Source: Anaerolineae bacterium (lineage in GTDB: Bacteria > Chloroflexota > Anaerolineae > Aggregatilineales > Phototrophicaceae). From it: a stretch of 64,000 bases of DNA. Both the position numbers and the translations under genes were made by a program. The stretch lies in NCBI GenBank assembly GCA_022825675.1, contig JAJDWK010000032.1, positions 141,076 through 205,075 on the forward strand, read 5' to 3'. Shown here in pieces: positions 51,634 through 60,031 of this stretch. Position 1 is the stretch's first letter. Each line of letters opens with the position of its first letter. The notes below the pieces were generated by a model. It searched no databases and was not told where the DNA came from. It saw nothing but the letters and a program-made list of their open reading frames with translations.

Positions 51634-54432
51634 TCAGGCAATGTCTTGCATATCGCGCCAATTGCTGCCATAGCTCGCGTTTGCCTTCAATGGCACACGC
51701 AGCGGCTTGCCATCCGGCAAAGCCGATTCCATAGTGTCCACCACCAAGGCTTTGACCGCGGCGAGTTGGTCCGCCTTCACTTCCAAGACCAGTTCATCAT
51801 GCACTTGCAATATCATCGCCGCGTCACAGCACGCTTGGGCGAGGCGGCGCTTTAAGTTAATCATAGACTGCTTGAGTATATCCGCGGCGGTGCCTTGAAT
51901 CGGCATATTGATAGCCGCCCGTTCTTCCGCCGCCATGCTCATGCGATTGCGCTTGGCTATCAGCGCTGGATACTTGCGCTGCCGCCCATATATGGTTTCG
52001 GTGAAGCCATGTTTCCTCACGAAATCTTTAGTGTCTTTGATATATTGTTCCACACCCGGCATGCGCTCGAAATAGGTCTTGATGAAGTTGCCGGCTTCTT
52101 GCCGCGTCAAATCGCTCTCCCGCGCCAGCCGAAAGGCGCTCATGCCATACATCAAGCCAAAATTGACGCGCTTGGCGAAGCTGCGCTGCTCATAAGTTAC
52201 CTCGGCAGGCTCGATGCCATGCACCGCCGCCGCCGTGGCTTGGTGAATATCGAGGTTGCGATGGAAAGCGTCAATCAGCGTCTCGTCTTCGCTGATATGC
52301 GCCATCACGCGCAATTCAATCTGGCTGTAATCCACCGCCAGCAAGAGATAGCCCTCGGGCGCGACAAATGCCCGCCGCACTTCACGCCCCAACTCGGTGC
52401 GGATGGGGATATTCTGCAAGTTGGGGTTGCTGCTGCTGAAGCGCCCAGTCGCCGAGCCCGCCTGATTGTAGCTGGTATGCAGCCTGCCCGTATGCTCGTT
52501 GACCAGCTGCGGCAGCGCATCCACATAAGTGCTTTTGAGCTTGGACAGCTCGCGGTATTGCACGATCATCTCGATTATGGGATGCGCGTCGCGCAAAGTT
52601 TCCAAGGTAGTGAAGTCGGTCGAGAAGCCCAGTTTTGTCTTCTTTAAGCCATCAGTCGGCAGCCGCAGCACCTCGAAGAGCACCATGTTAAGCTGCTTGG
52701 GGCTGCCGATATTAAATTTGCCGATGCCGCCAGCTTCGTGCACAGTTTCTTCCAGCTTCATAATCCGGCGGGACAGGCGCTCGCTCATCGCGCTCAAGAA
52801 TGACACATCCAGGGAGACGCCATGCGCCTGCATGTCGCTGATGATGGGTATCAGCGGCAATTCCAAGTTGTGGAATACTTTTTCCAGCCCGGCGTTTTGT
52901 ATGTCCGCTTCCAGGGGCGCGCGCAGACGCCAGGTCAAGGTGGCGTCAGCCGCGGCATAAGGCGCCGCCTGCTCAATATCGATCCGGTCCATCGTCTTCT
53001 GTTTTTTGCCTTTGCCCAGCAACTCCGAGATTTCGGTCATCTGCACATCAAGCGTCTGCGCCACCAGCGCCTTCAGCCCCAGGAATTTGCTGATTGGGTT
53101 CTTCACCCACTCCGCCAGCATCGTATCAAAGGCGATGGGCGCGACATCAATGCCATAGCGGCGCAGTATCATCACATCATAGACGGCGTTATGCGCGACT
53201 TTGGCGATAGTCGGGTCCTCCAGCGGCGGGCGCAGCGCGGCGATTACCGAAGCCAATGGCAGCTGATGCCCCAGCGGCTCGGCAAACATCTCCGATTGCT
53301 CCTGCCCATTTGCCGCCCGATGCCCCACAGGCACATAAAAGCCGCGCTGCCCATCCACCGCCAAAGAGATGCCGACCAGCTCCGCTGACATCTGGTCGAT
53401 GCTAGTGGTCTCGGTATCAAACGCGATGACAGCGGCGGCTTTAAGCTCGGCGGCAAGCGCCTGCAGCTGCGCCTCGTCCTGCACGATGACAGTCTCCACG
53501 ACATCCTGCGCGGTGACGATGCCGCTCTCCTCTTCTTCGGCGTGCATCCAGCCAGCGAGCGCATGCAAGCGATTGCGCAGTGTGCGGAATTCCAGCTCGG
53601 CGAAGAGGGCATCCACCGCGCCCGCTTCAAAATCCTGCCCGATGCACTTTTCCAAGTCCAATGTGATATTTAAATCGCAGATGATGGTCGCCAGCTTGCG
53701 GCTGAGGAATGCCATCTCCCTGCCCGCAATCAGACGATTGCGCACGCGCGTACCGATGGCATCCAGGTTCTCGTAGATTTCTTCCAAATCTTCATAGCTC
53801 TGCAAGAGCTTGGTGGCGGACTTTTCCCCCACGCCAGCGACCCCGGGGATATTGTCGGAGCTATCGCCCATCAGCGCCTTGTGATCTATCAGCTGCCGCG
53901 GCTCAATTTTGTACTTTTGGCGGAACATCGGCACATCATAGACAACATCAGCGCCGCCGCGCTGTGGCAGCTGCACCCGCACATGCGGACCCAAAAGCTG
54001 AAGAATATCGCGGTCGCCAGTGGCGATATGCACATCCAAGCCCATCGCCACCGCCTGGCGGCTGATGGTGCCCAGGATGTCATCGGCTTCCATATTCGGC
54101 ATCGTCAGCTGCGGAATGTTAAAGGCGGCAACCAACTCGCGAATGCGCTTGAATTGGCTGCGCAAATCGTCCGGCATCTTTTCGCGGGTCGCCTTGTATT
54201 CGGGGTAAATTTCTTCGCGTGCGCTTAAGCCCTCGTCAAAGGTGACGGCGAGGTATTTGGGCTGATGATTTTCGTAGATTTCAAGCAGGGTGCGGCTGAA
54301 ACCGAAGACGGCGTTGGTGCTTTCGCCGCCGGAAGTGGTGAAGCCGCCATGCTGCAGGGCGAAATAGCTGCGGTAAGCCAGCGCGTGGCCATCGATAAGG
54401 TAGAGTACCGGTCTCGTTTCCATACGCGCCAT
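51634..54432 (-). CDS. polA: DNA polymerase I
   Basis: A 932-residue DNA polymerase I with all three activities. The 5'-3' exonuclease domain runs from about 5 to 300 (YLIDGHALAYRSYFAL, MEADDILGTI). The 3'-5' exonuclease has intact residues: AFDTETTSIDQM, KVAHNAVYDVMIL and APYAAADATL. The polymerase domain has AVDYSQIELRVMAH, RVNFGLMYGMSAFRLA and ILQVHDELVLEV. The start at 54432 follows GGGGACGATGGC; the open frame extends 20 residues further without family resemblance. It fills gaps in repair and Okazaki-fragment processing. Confidence 0.98.
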   Translation of the reverse strand: MARMETRPVLYLIDGHALAYRSYFALQHGGFTTSGGESTNAVFGFSRTLLEIYENHQPKYLAVTFDEGLSAREEIYPEYKATREKMPDDLRSQFKRIRELVAAFNIPQLTMPNMEADDILGTISRQAVAMGLDVHIATGDRDILQLLGPHVRVQLPQRGGADVVYDVPMFRQKYKIEPRQLIDHKALMGDSSDNIPGVAGVGEKSATKLLQSYEDLEEIYENLDAIGTRVRNRLIAGREMAFLSRKLATIICDLNITLDLEKCIGQDFEAGAVDALFAELEFRTLRNRLHALAGWMHAEEEESGIVTAQDVVETVIVQDEAQLQALAAELKAAAVIAFDTETTSIDQMSAELVGISLAVDGQRGFYVPVGHRAANGQEQSEMFAEPLGHQLPLASVIAALRPPLEDPTIAKVAHNAVYDVMILRRYGIDVAPIAFDTMLAEWVKNPISKFLGLKALVAQTLDVQMTEISELLGKGKKQKTMDRIDIEQAAPYAAADATLTWRLRAPLEADIQNAGLEKVFHNLELPLIPIISDMQAHGVSLDVSFLSAMSERLSRRIMKLEETVHEAGGIGKFNIGSPKQLNMVLFEVLRLPTDGLKKTKLGFSTDFTTLETLRDAHPIIEMIVQYRELSKLKSTYVDALPQLVNEHTGRLHTSYNQAGSATGRFSSSNPNLQNIPIRTELGREVRRAFVAPEGYLLLAVDYSQIELRVMAHISEDETLIDAFHRNLDIHQATAAAVHGIEPAEVTYEQRSFAKRVNFGLMYGMSAFRLARESDLTRQEAGNFIKTYFERMPGVEQYIKDTKDFVRKHGFTETIYGRQRKYPALIAKRNRMSMAAEERAAINMPIQGTAADILKQSMINLKRRLAQACCDAAMILQVHDELVLEVKADQLAAVKALVVDTMESALPDGKPLRVPLKANASYGSNWRDMQDIA

Positions 54433-54555
54433 GCCATCGTCCCCGCGGGCAGAAGTGCAGAGAGTATAGTCGACACGGGGCGCTTGCGGCAAGCATTCGT
54501 GATGGGCGATTGCAGAAGAGAAGAGGATAGCGCGGGTTGAGCCTTGGCGCGCCTA

Positions 54556-56388
54556 TCACGCGCGCACAAATTTGAGGAAGCGGCTGAGCTCGCTCTCGCT
54601 CATGTCGCGCCCGGGCTGGAGCACGAGGTAGGCATCCGCCCAAAGATTTTGCGGCAAAGCGGCATCTTCGGCGCAGGCGATTTTCTGCGCGCGCCGCATT
54701 ACCGAGCGCAGCAATTGCTCGGGCTGGGCGCGCCCGGGGGCGTCCGCGTGCAGGTAAATGAAATCCTGATGCACATCCAACCGGTGAATCTCCCAGCCAA
54801 GACTGTTGAGCTGAACTTCCAGCCAGAAGACCAACTGTTCGGCAACCCGTTTTCTCAATAGCAGCGCCGGGTCCGCCAGCAGCCAGGCGAAGGCGATAGC
54901 TTGACGCGAGTCCGCTTCTGGCCTGGGCGCGGGCATATCCGCCGCTGGCGCTGGCGCATCAGCGCCCGGCGGGGCATAAAGCGCTTCCAGCATTTGCTCG
55001 GCTTGCTGGCGGATCTCCTGCAGATGCTTGCCGCCGGCGAATATCATCGTCAGCGTATAGCCAGCCACTGTCGCCCGCGAATGCAGCATATAATCAGCGC
55101 CGCCTTTGGGCAAACGCAGAAAGCGCATCCGCGCTTGATTGCTCTCCGCCGTCCAGTCATCGGCGATGGCGCCGCGCAACTGGCGGAAATTCTCGAGGTC
55201 CATCGGTCCCGCATAGGCGACGATGCGCTTGTCGCGCGCCAAAACTGTCGCTTCCACCGCCATTTCCGCCGCCATCTGCGTCATCGTCAGCGCCAGTTGC
55301 GCCAGCTGCGGGTCATCAACGCGGCGGGATACCGGCGACTCCGCCAAGTCTTCGTCTGGCAAAGAAGCTGGACTTTTGGATTGCTCGCCAGGAGCGGCAG
55401 AGGGCTCAGCCGGCGGCAGGAACTCCGGCTCCTGGATGAATTGTTCCGTGTCATGTATCCAGCGAGGGACTGCCCCGCTGCCAAGCGCTATCGTCAATTC
55501 TTGTGTTGTATCAAACAGGGAATCGAGCGACAGGTTGTTCAGCTCGGTGCTTTCATCAAGCAGCTCGGTCAGCATCTGCTGGAAGGCGCCGCTGTCCTCC
55601 AGCGCCGATTCGGCTGCTGAATCGCGGGGGTGTCGCGCGGCGGGGGGTGGAGCGCCCGCCTGCTGACTTCCCAGTGAATGCGCCAATTCACGCACAGTCG
55701 GGTTGGAGGCGACCGCAGCCACAGTTGTTTCGCCCCCCGCAAAGTCCGATTGCCGCAGGGTTGTCGAGGCGGATGTAACCTGATCGCCGGCGACCTGGTA
55801 GCGCACCGTATCGCCTTCAATGTCCGGCTCAATCAAAATTTCAAGCGGCGCTGGCTGCGCTTCTGTGTCCGCGTCCGGGTGCAGCAGCTCGTAAGAAGCC
55901 TGCATGCGCCGCCGCGTATAATTGAGGGGGGCATGCTGCGCCAGCCGACTCTCAACCAAAGTCTCGATTGCGATGGTATCTTTGTACAGCTTTTCGGATT
56001 GCTGCGAGCCTGTGTCCACCAGCCCTTGCAGCGCATTTTCCAGCACCGGCAGCAAGACGCGCGCCATCACCGGGATGTCGACCAAGCCATCGAGATTCAA
56101 GCTGTCGACCAGCCGCTGGGCTTCGGGGCTTTCTGGTGCCAGCACAATCGCGATATTTTTTTGCCGCGCGCGCAGCAAATCAATGAAAATTTCGGGAGCA
56201 ATCGGCAAATTGCTGGTATCCAGCAGTACGAGATGCTGTGGAGTATCGCGGAAGTGCTCGACCGCGTTGCGCACATCGGCAACGGTTGTCACGCTGTATT
56301 CGCCGAGAGCTTCCAAAGCGCGCTTGAGGTCGATTGCGAATTGCACATTGCTCGTGATAAGCATCAGCCGCTTGAGCGCTAGAGCCAT
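54556..56388 (-). CDS. Pseudo-receiver/roadblock/TnpA-like fusion protein
   Basis: A 610-residue three-part protein. Residues 1-120 resemble a receiver domain: D57 is kept (LVLLDTSNLP), but the acidic pair after strand 1 and the strand-5 lysine are absent. Residues 130-360 are low-complexity acidic linker. Residues 361-475 look like a roadblock/LC7 domain (MTQMAAEMAVEATVLARDKR, MDLENFRQLRGAI). Residues about 497-608 resemble the IS200/IS605 transposase TnpA fold, but the HUH motif reads D-F-I-Y-L-H and no C-terminal catalytic tyrosine is seen. It is probably a domesticated nucleic-acid-binding or signalling module. The domain calls are by eye. It lies between the SH3 lipoprotein gene and polA on the same strand. 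Confidence 0.72.
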   Translation of the reverse strand: MALALKRLMLITSNVQFAIDLKRALEALGEYSVTTVADVRNAVEHFRDTPQHLVLLDTSNLPIAPEIFIDLLRARQKNIAIVLAPESPEAQRLVDSLNLDGLVDIPVMARVLLPVLENALQGLVDTGSQQSEKLYKDTIAIETLVESRLAQHAPLNYTRRRMQASYELLHPDADTEAQPAPLEILIEPDIEGDTVRYQVAGDQVTSASTTLRQSDFAGGETTVAAVASNPTVRELAHSLGSQQAGAPPPAARHPRDSAAESALEDSGAFQQMLTELLDESTELNNLSLDSLFDTTQELTIALGSGAVPRWIHDTEQFIQEPEFLPPAEPSAAPGEQSKSPASLPDEDLAESPVSRRVDDPQLAQLALTMTQMAAEMAVEATVLARDKRIVAYAGPMDLENFRQLRGAIADDWTAESNQARMRFLRLPKGGADYMLHSRATVAGYTLTMIFAGGKHLQEIRQQAEQMLEALYAPPGADAPAPAADMPAPRPEADSRQAIAFAWLLADPALLLRKRVAEQLVFWLEVQLNSLGWEIHRLDVHQDFIYLHADAPGRAQPEQLLRSVMRRAQKIACAEDAALPQNLWADAYLVLQPGRDMSESELSRFLKFVRA

Positions 56389-56470
56389 CGTATCAATCCC
56401 GAAAGCGTTTTGAGCCTATGCGCAGCAGTGTAGCATAGCCGCCCGATAGCAGCGAATGATTTGCGCGCCA

Positions 56471-57202
56471 TCAGCCAGCGACCACCGCCACACCGCTGCA
56501 ATCGCCATATTCTGTTGTATAGCCGCCGCTGACCCAGCCCTCGCTGCCGTCCACATCCAGCCGCCACCAGGTATAGGCGCTGTTGCGCCCGGTAATCAGC
56601 GCCAAGGTGCCGCTGGGCAGCACTGTGAGGATGCGATAGCCAGTGCTGGGACCGGTGCGGAAGTTCAGCCCGACATTCACCAGGGCGCGGCAGATGCCAT
56701 CGTTGGGGATGGCGGGGATGCCACTGCCTTGGGCGGGGGTGGCGCGCACTTGCGCGCGTGATTCCCGCACGAGTACTTGAATCTCGTCCGGGGCGCTGAC
56801 GGCGATGCCGCGGTAGGCGAGGGCGCGCAGGGTAATCCTGCCCAAGTCGGCGCGCTGCGTTTCATAATTCAAAATGGCGCTCATCGCCAGATCGCCCTGC
56901 AAAGATTCGGAAGAGACTGTGCGCACAATCTGGTCATCAACAAAGAGCTGAACGCGGTTGACGCCAATGCTGTCTTCCGCTTCCACCGCGACCAGAATTT
57001 CTTCGCCGATGGCGAATTCAGCGCCGAAAGCCGGCGAGAGTATCGCGATTCTCGGGGGGGCCGCGGGGGCGGCTGTGGCGGCAATTGGCGCGGTGTCGGC
57101 GCTGTTGTCTTGTAAGTTGCAGGCGCATAAAAGCAAACACAGCCCCAAGGCAAGCAAGCGCCCGGCGCGCCGCCGATACACTGGGCTGAGCGGCGCTGGC
57201 AT
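56471..57202 (-). CDS. Lipoprotein with Ig-like and SH3b domains
   Basis: A 243-residue lipoprotein. A basic start is followed by LLALGLCLLLCAC, in which LCAC fits a lipobox, so the mature protein would begin at Cys and be anchored to the membrane. After a Thr/Ala/Pro linker, residues about 50-150 form an Ig-like fold (IAILSPAFGAEFAIGEEILV). Residues 170-240 form an SH3b domain (VGLNFRTGPSTGYRILTVLP), common in cell-wall-binding proteins. The ATG at 57202 overlaps the miaB stop (TGATG); a TTG one codon earlier is also possible. Confidence 0.87.
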   Translation of the reverse strand: MPAPLSPVYRRRAGRLLALGLCLLLCACNLQDNSADTAPIAATAAPAAPPRIAILSPAFGAEFAIGEEILVAVEAEDSIGVNRVQLFVDDQIVRTVSSESLQGDLAMSAILNYETQRADLGRITLRALAYRGIAVSAPDEIQVLVRESRAQVRATPAQGSGIPAIPNDGICRALVNVGLNFRTGPSTGYRILTVLPSGTLALITGRNSAYTWWRLDVDGSEGWVSGGYTTEYGDCSGVAVVAG

Positions 57203-58590
57203 CAACTGGCGACAATCAACCGGGGGTCAGCCTGCCTTTCTTGCCGCGGCAGGCGCGCCTGCATGCTCCAGGGACCGGTCCAAGTGATTTCAACTTCCGC
57301 CAGCTTGCCCCGCCAGTCGCCATCCGCGCGGAAAAATACCAATTTATTCTGCGGCGTGCGCGCGCGCCAGCGCCCCTTTTGCTGCGCCTCAACCAACACT
57401 TCAACCCGCTTGCCGAGATAGCGCGCGTTAGTCTCCGCCACGACACGCGCTTGCACTTCTTCCAGCATTTTTAGCCGTTCGCGCTTTTCTTCGTCCGGCA
57501 CATCGTCTTGCATGCGCCGGTCGCTGACCGTTTGCGGGCGCGGGCTGTAGCGCGCCAGATGCGCTTTATCCAGCTTCAGCTCTTCCAATATCTTGTAAGT
57601 TTTCATGAATTGCGCGCGCGTCTCGCCAGGGAAGCCAACGATAATATCGGTGTGGATGGCGACATTTGGCACAATCTGGCGGATGGTATGCACCAATCGG
57701 CGGTATTGGTCGGCGTTATAGCCGCGGCGCATCCGCGCGAGCACGGTATCGTCTCCCGCCTGGATTGGCACTTCGATATGCGGCATGACCCGCGGCAGCT
57801 CCGCCACCGTTTTCAGCAGTTTTTCTGTCATCCAATTGGGATGGCTGGTGAGAAAGCGGATGCGCTCAATGCCCGCCGTTTCCGCCGCGGCGTGCACTAT
57901 GCGCAATAAATCCGCGAGGTCAGGACCATCGGGGATGTCCTTGCCATAGCGATCGACAATTTGACCCAGGAGCGTTACTTCCTTCACACCTTGCTGCGCC
58001 AGGCTGCGTACATGGGCGACAATCTCGCCAACGCGGCGGCTGCGCTCAACACCGCGGCGAAACGGGATTATGCAAAAGGTACAGGCGTGCGAGCAGCCGT
58101 AGACCACCGGCACATGCGCGCTGACGGTGCTGCCGCGTTCGTGCAGCGGCAGGATGAGTTCGCCATCTTGCAGGGCGTCCCGCTGTTGGCGTCCGTCCGC
58201 TTCGAGCTGGCGCGCTTCCGCCTCGTCCAGCCGCTCTTTGAGGAAATCGACCATTGGGGCGGGGTCCGATGGCGACATGAAGACATCCACATAAGGCAAT
58301 CGCTGGCGCATCCACAGGGGATCGCGCACACCAACCATACAGCCCATAACACCGATGATTTTGTCAGGCTGGGATTTCTTCAGCTTGCCCAGCAAACCAA
58401 GGCGGCTAAGCCCCTTGTCTTCGGCGCTCTGGCGCACGACGCAGGTATTCACCACCATAATATCGGCGGCATCCGCGTTCGGCGCTGCGCGATGCCCGAG
58501 TTTTTCCAATTCTGACGCCAGCAGCTGCGAATCCGCAACATTCATCTGGCATCCCAGAGTCCATATCTTGTAGCGCATTGGTCCCGTCAT
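57202..58590 (-). CDS. miaB: tRNA-2-methylthio-N6-dimethylallyladenosine synthase
   Basis: A 462-residue radical-SAM methylthiotransferase. The N-terminal domain has the three cluster cysteines in WTLGCQMN, VVNTCVVRQ and VMGCMVG. The radical-SAM motif is GCSHACTFCIIPFRRG. The C-terminal TRAM domain follows about residue 385. It adds a methylthio group to isopentenyladenosine-37 of tRNAs. The TLGCQMN form favours MiaB over RimO or MtaB. An alternative start is the ATG at 58578, which has GGGA four bases upstream. The stop overlaps the lipoprotein start. Confidence 0.95.
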   Translation of the reverse strand: MTGPMRYKIWTLGCQMNVADSQLLASELEKLGHRAAPNADAADIMVVNTCVVRQSAEDKGLSRLGLLGKLKKSQPDKIIGVMGCMVGVRDPLWMRQRLPYVDVFMSPSDPAPMVDFLKERLDEAEARQLEADGRQQRDALQDGELILPLHERGSTVSAHVPVVYGCSHACTFCIIPFRRGVERSRRVGEIVAHVRSLAQQGVKEVTLLGQIVDRYGKDIPDGPDLADLLRIVHAAAETAGIERIRFLTSHPNWMTEKLLKTVAELPRVMPHIEVPIQAGDDTVLARMRRGYNADQYRRLVHTIRQIVPNVAIHTDIIVGFPGETRAQFMKTYKILEELKLDKAHLARYSPRPQTVSDRRMQDDVPDEEKRERLKMLEEVQARVVAETNARYLGKRVEVLVEAQQKGRWRARTPQNKLVFFRADGDWRGKLAEVEITWTGPWSMQARLPRQERQADPRLIVAS

Positions 58591-59009
58591 ATTTCACGAA
58601 TTCTTAGGGCATAGTGTACTCGACGCTCAGCCAGCGGTCAATGCGATGAAAAGGCGAGGATCGGTGATTTTCATGGATGTACTCTCATAGCGAATACGAC
58701 ACAGGTTTTTCACCTCACAGGGCACAAAAGTAAGTAGTGAGAACTCATTGCGGCAAAGATTCAACAGGGATTTTTACCACCGAGGACACCGAGAAAAGCA
58801 GGAGAAAATCTCTGTGCCCTCTGTGTCTCTGTGGTGAATACTCTGTGGTGAATACTATTTTGATGCAATTGCCCTGTCTAACTGACCGCCTTTCTTGACA
58901 AGCCCGCGCTCAAGCCTTAGGCTTAGTGCAACCGGGCGAGGCACAGGCTCGGGCATGATAAAGAATCTGGTGAGCGCCTGCCGCGCCGCCGCAACCAGGC
59001 GAACTGCTT
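58591..59009. other. Intergenic region with dispersed and tandem repeats
   Basis: A 419-base gap between divergent genes, with no convincing ORF. It includes a perfect 14-bp tandem duplication, CTCTGTGGTGAATA twice (58827-58854). The segment 58811-58840 matches 62001-62030 in 25 of 30 bases, almost all differences being C/T. The 21 bases at 58857-58877 occur exactly, in inverted orientation, at 63859-63879. Confidence 0.8.
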
Positions 59010-60026
59010 ATGACAGGCATTAGCGCAACGCCGCGCGAGCGCTTCGCGCCTTTGGAATCCGGCTTGCGTCCGGTCAATTTACGCCATGACCTGCGCCCGT
59101 TGGCGGACCTCATAGAATTGGTCTTTGCCGATTCAATGGACAGCGGCGGGCGCAACGCCATTCGGGAGCTGCGCCAGCTAAGCCACCTCGGCTATGGCTT
59201 GAAGCTGGTCGCCCGCCTCAATGAGCTGGCGCTTGGCATCAGCATGGGCTATGTGTATCTGCAAGCGGGCGCGCTGGTGGGCAATGTCTCCGTCTATCCC
59301 GCGCGTTACCCCCGGCAGCTGGGCGAGACCTGGATATTGGCGAATGTCGCCGTACATCCGCAGCATCAAGGGCGCGGCATCGGCAGCCAGTTGCTAGGCG
59401 CCAGCCTGGCGATGCTGCGCCGGCGGGGTGCCGCCCGCGCCATCTTGCAGGTTGACGCGCACAATGCGCCGGCGCGCGCTTTATACCAGCGGCATTGCTT
59501 CCAGCTTGAGCGCGCCTGGAAGGTCTGGCGGCGCAGCGGATTTAAGCGCGCCGCCCCGGCGGAGCGGCAACAGCTGCGCATCACGAAGCTGCGGCGCGGC
59601 GACTGGGCAGCCGCCTATGCCCTGGCGCAGGCGGCGCGCCCCAACAGCCGCGGCGGCTTTGGCTGGCTGCAGCCGCTGCAAGCCTCCTGTTTTCAAAAGC
59701 CGCTTTGGAAGCAATTGTTCAGCCTGTTTTTCTTGAGCTGCGACGAAACCTGGGCAATCCGTGATGAAGCCAGCGGCGCGCTCTTGGCTTGCTGCAGCCT
59801 GGAGAGCGCGGTCGGCTACCGCTACATCAAGGCGCGGCTGATTATTCAGCCGGGCATCGACAGCCAGCCCTACGCCGCCGCGCTGCTCGACAAAGTTGTT
59901 GCGCGTTATGCGAGCGCTGCAATTGAGTTGGAACATCCGGCGGATGATGCCGCCGTCAGCGATTTGCTCAAGCGCCATCACTTCAAGATTAAGCGCGATG
60001 TACAACACATGCGCCTCGACTTTTGA
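59010..60026 (+). CDS. GNAT N-acetyltransferase, probably two tandem domains
   Basis: A 338-residue GNAT protein. The first domain (about 20-165) has the acetyl-CoA motif VAVHPQHQGRGIGSQLL and the following AILQVDAHNAPARALYQRHCF. The second half starts LRITKLRRGDWAAAYALAQA, typical of a second GNAT unit, but its acetyl-CoA loop is not recognisable and it may be degenerate. The substrate is unknown. It ends 5 bases from the convergent gene at 60032. The start ATG has no strong ribosome-binding site. Confidence 0.85.
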   Translation: MTGISATPRERFAPLESGLRPVNLRHDLRPLADLIELVFADSMDSGGRNAIRELRQLSHLGYGLKLVARLNELALGISMGYVYLQAGALVGNVSVYPARYPRQLGETWILANVAVHPQHQGRGIGSQLLGASLAMLRRRGAARAILQVDAHNAPARALYQRHCFQLERAWKVWRRSGFKRAAPAERQQLRITKLRRGDWAAAYALAQAARPNSRGGFGWLQPLQASCFQKPLWKQLFSLFFLSCDETWAIRDEASGALLACCSLESAVGYRYIKARLIIQPGIDSQPYAAALLDKVVARYASAAIELEHPADDAAVSDLLKRHHFKIKRDVQHMRLDF

Positions 60027-60031
60027 CAGCG

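Noticed and set aside
54556..56388. Active IS200/IS605 transposase
   Set aside because: The HUH histidines and catalytic tyrosine are missing, and no element ends or tnpB lie around it.
58827..58854. Tandem CTCTGTGGTGAATA units as a possible CRISPR array
   Set aside because: Only two units with no spacers and no cas genes; it is a simple duplication inside a dispersed repeat.
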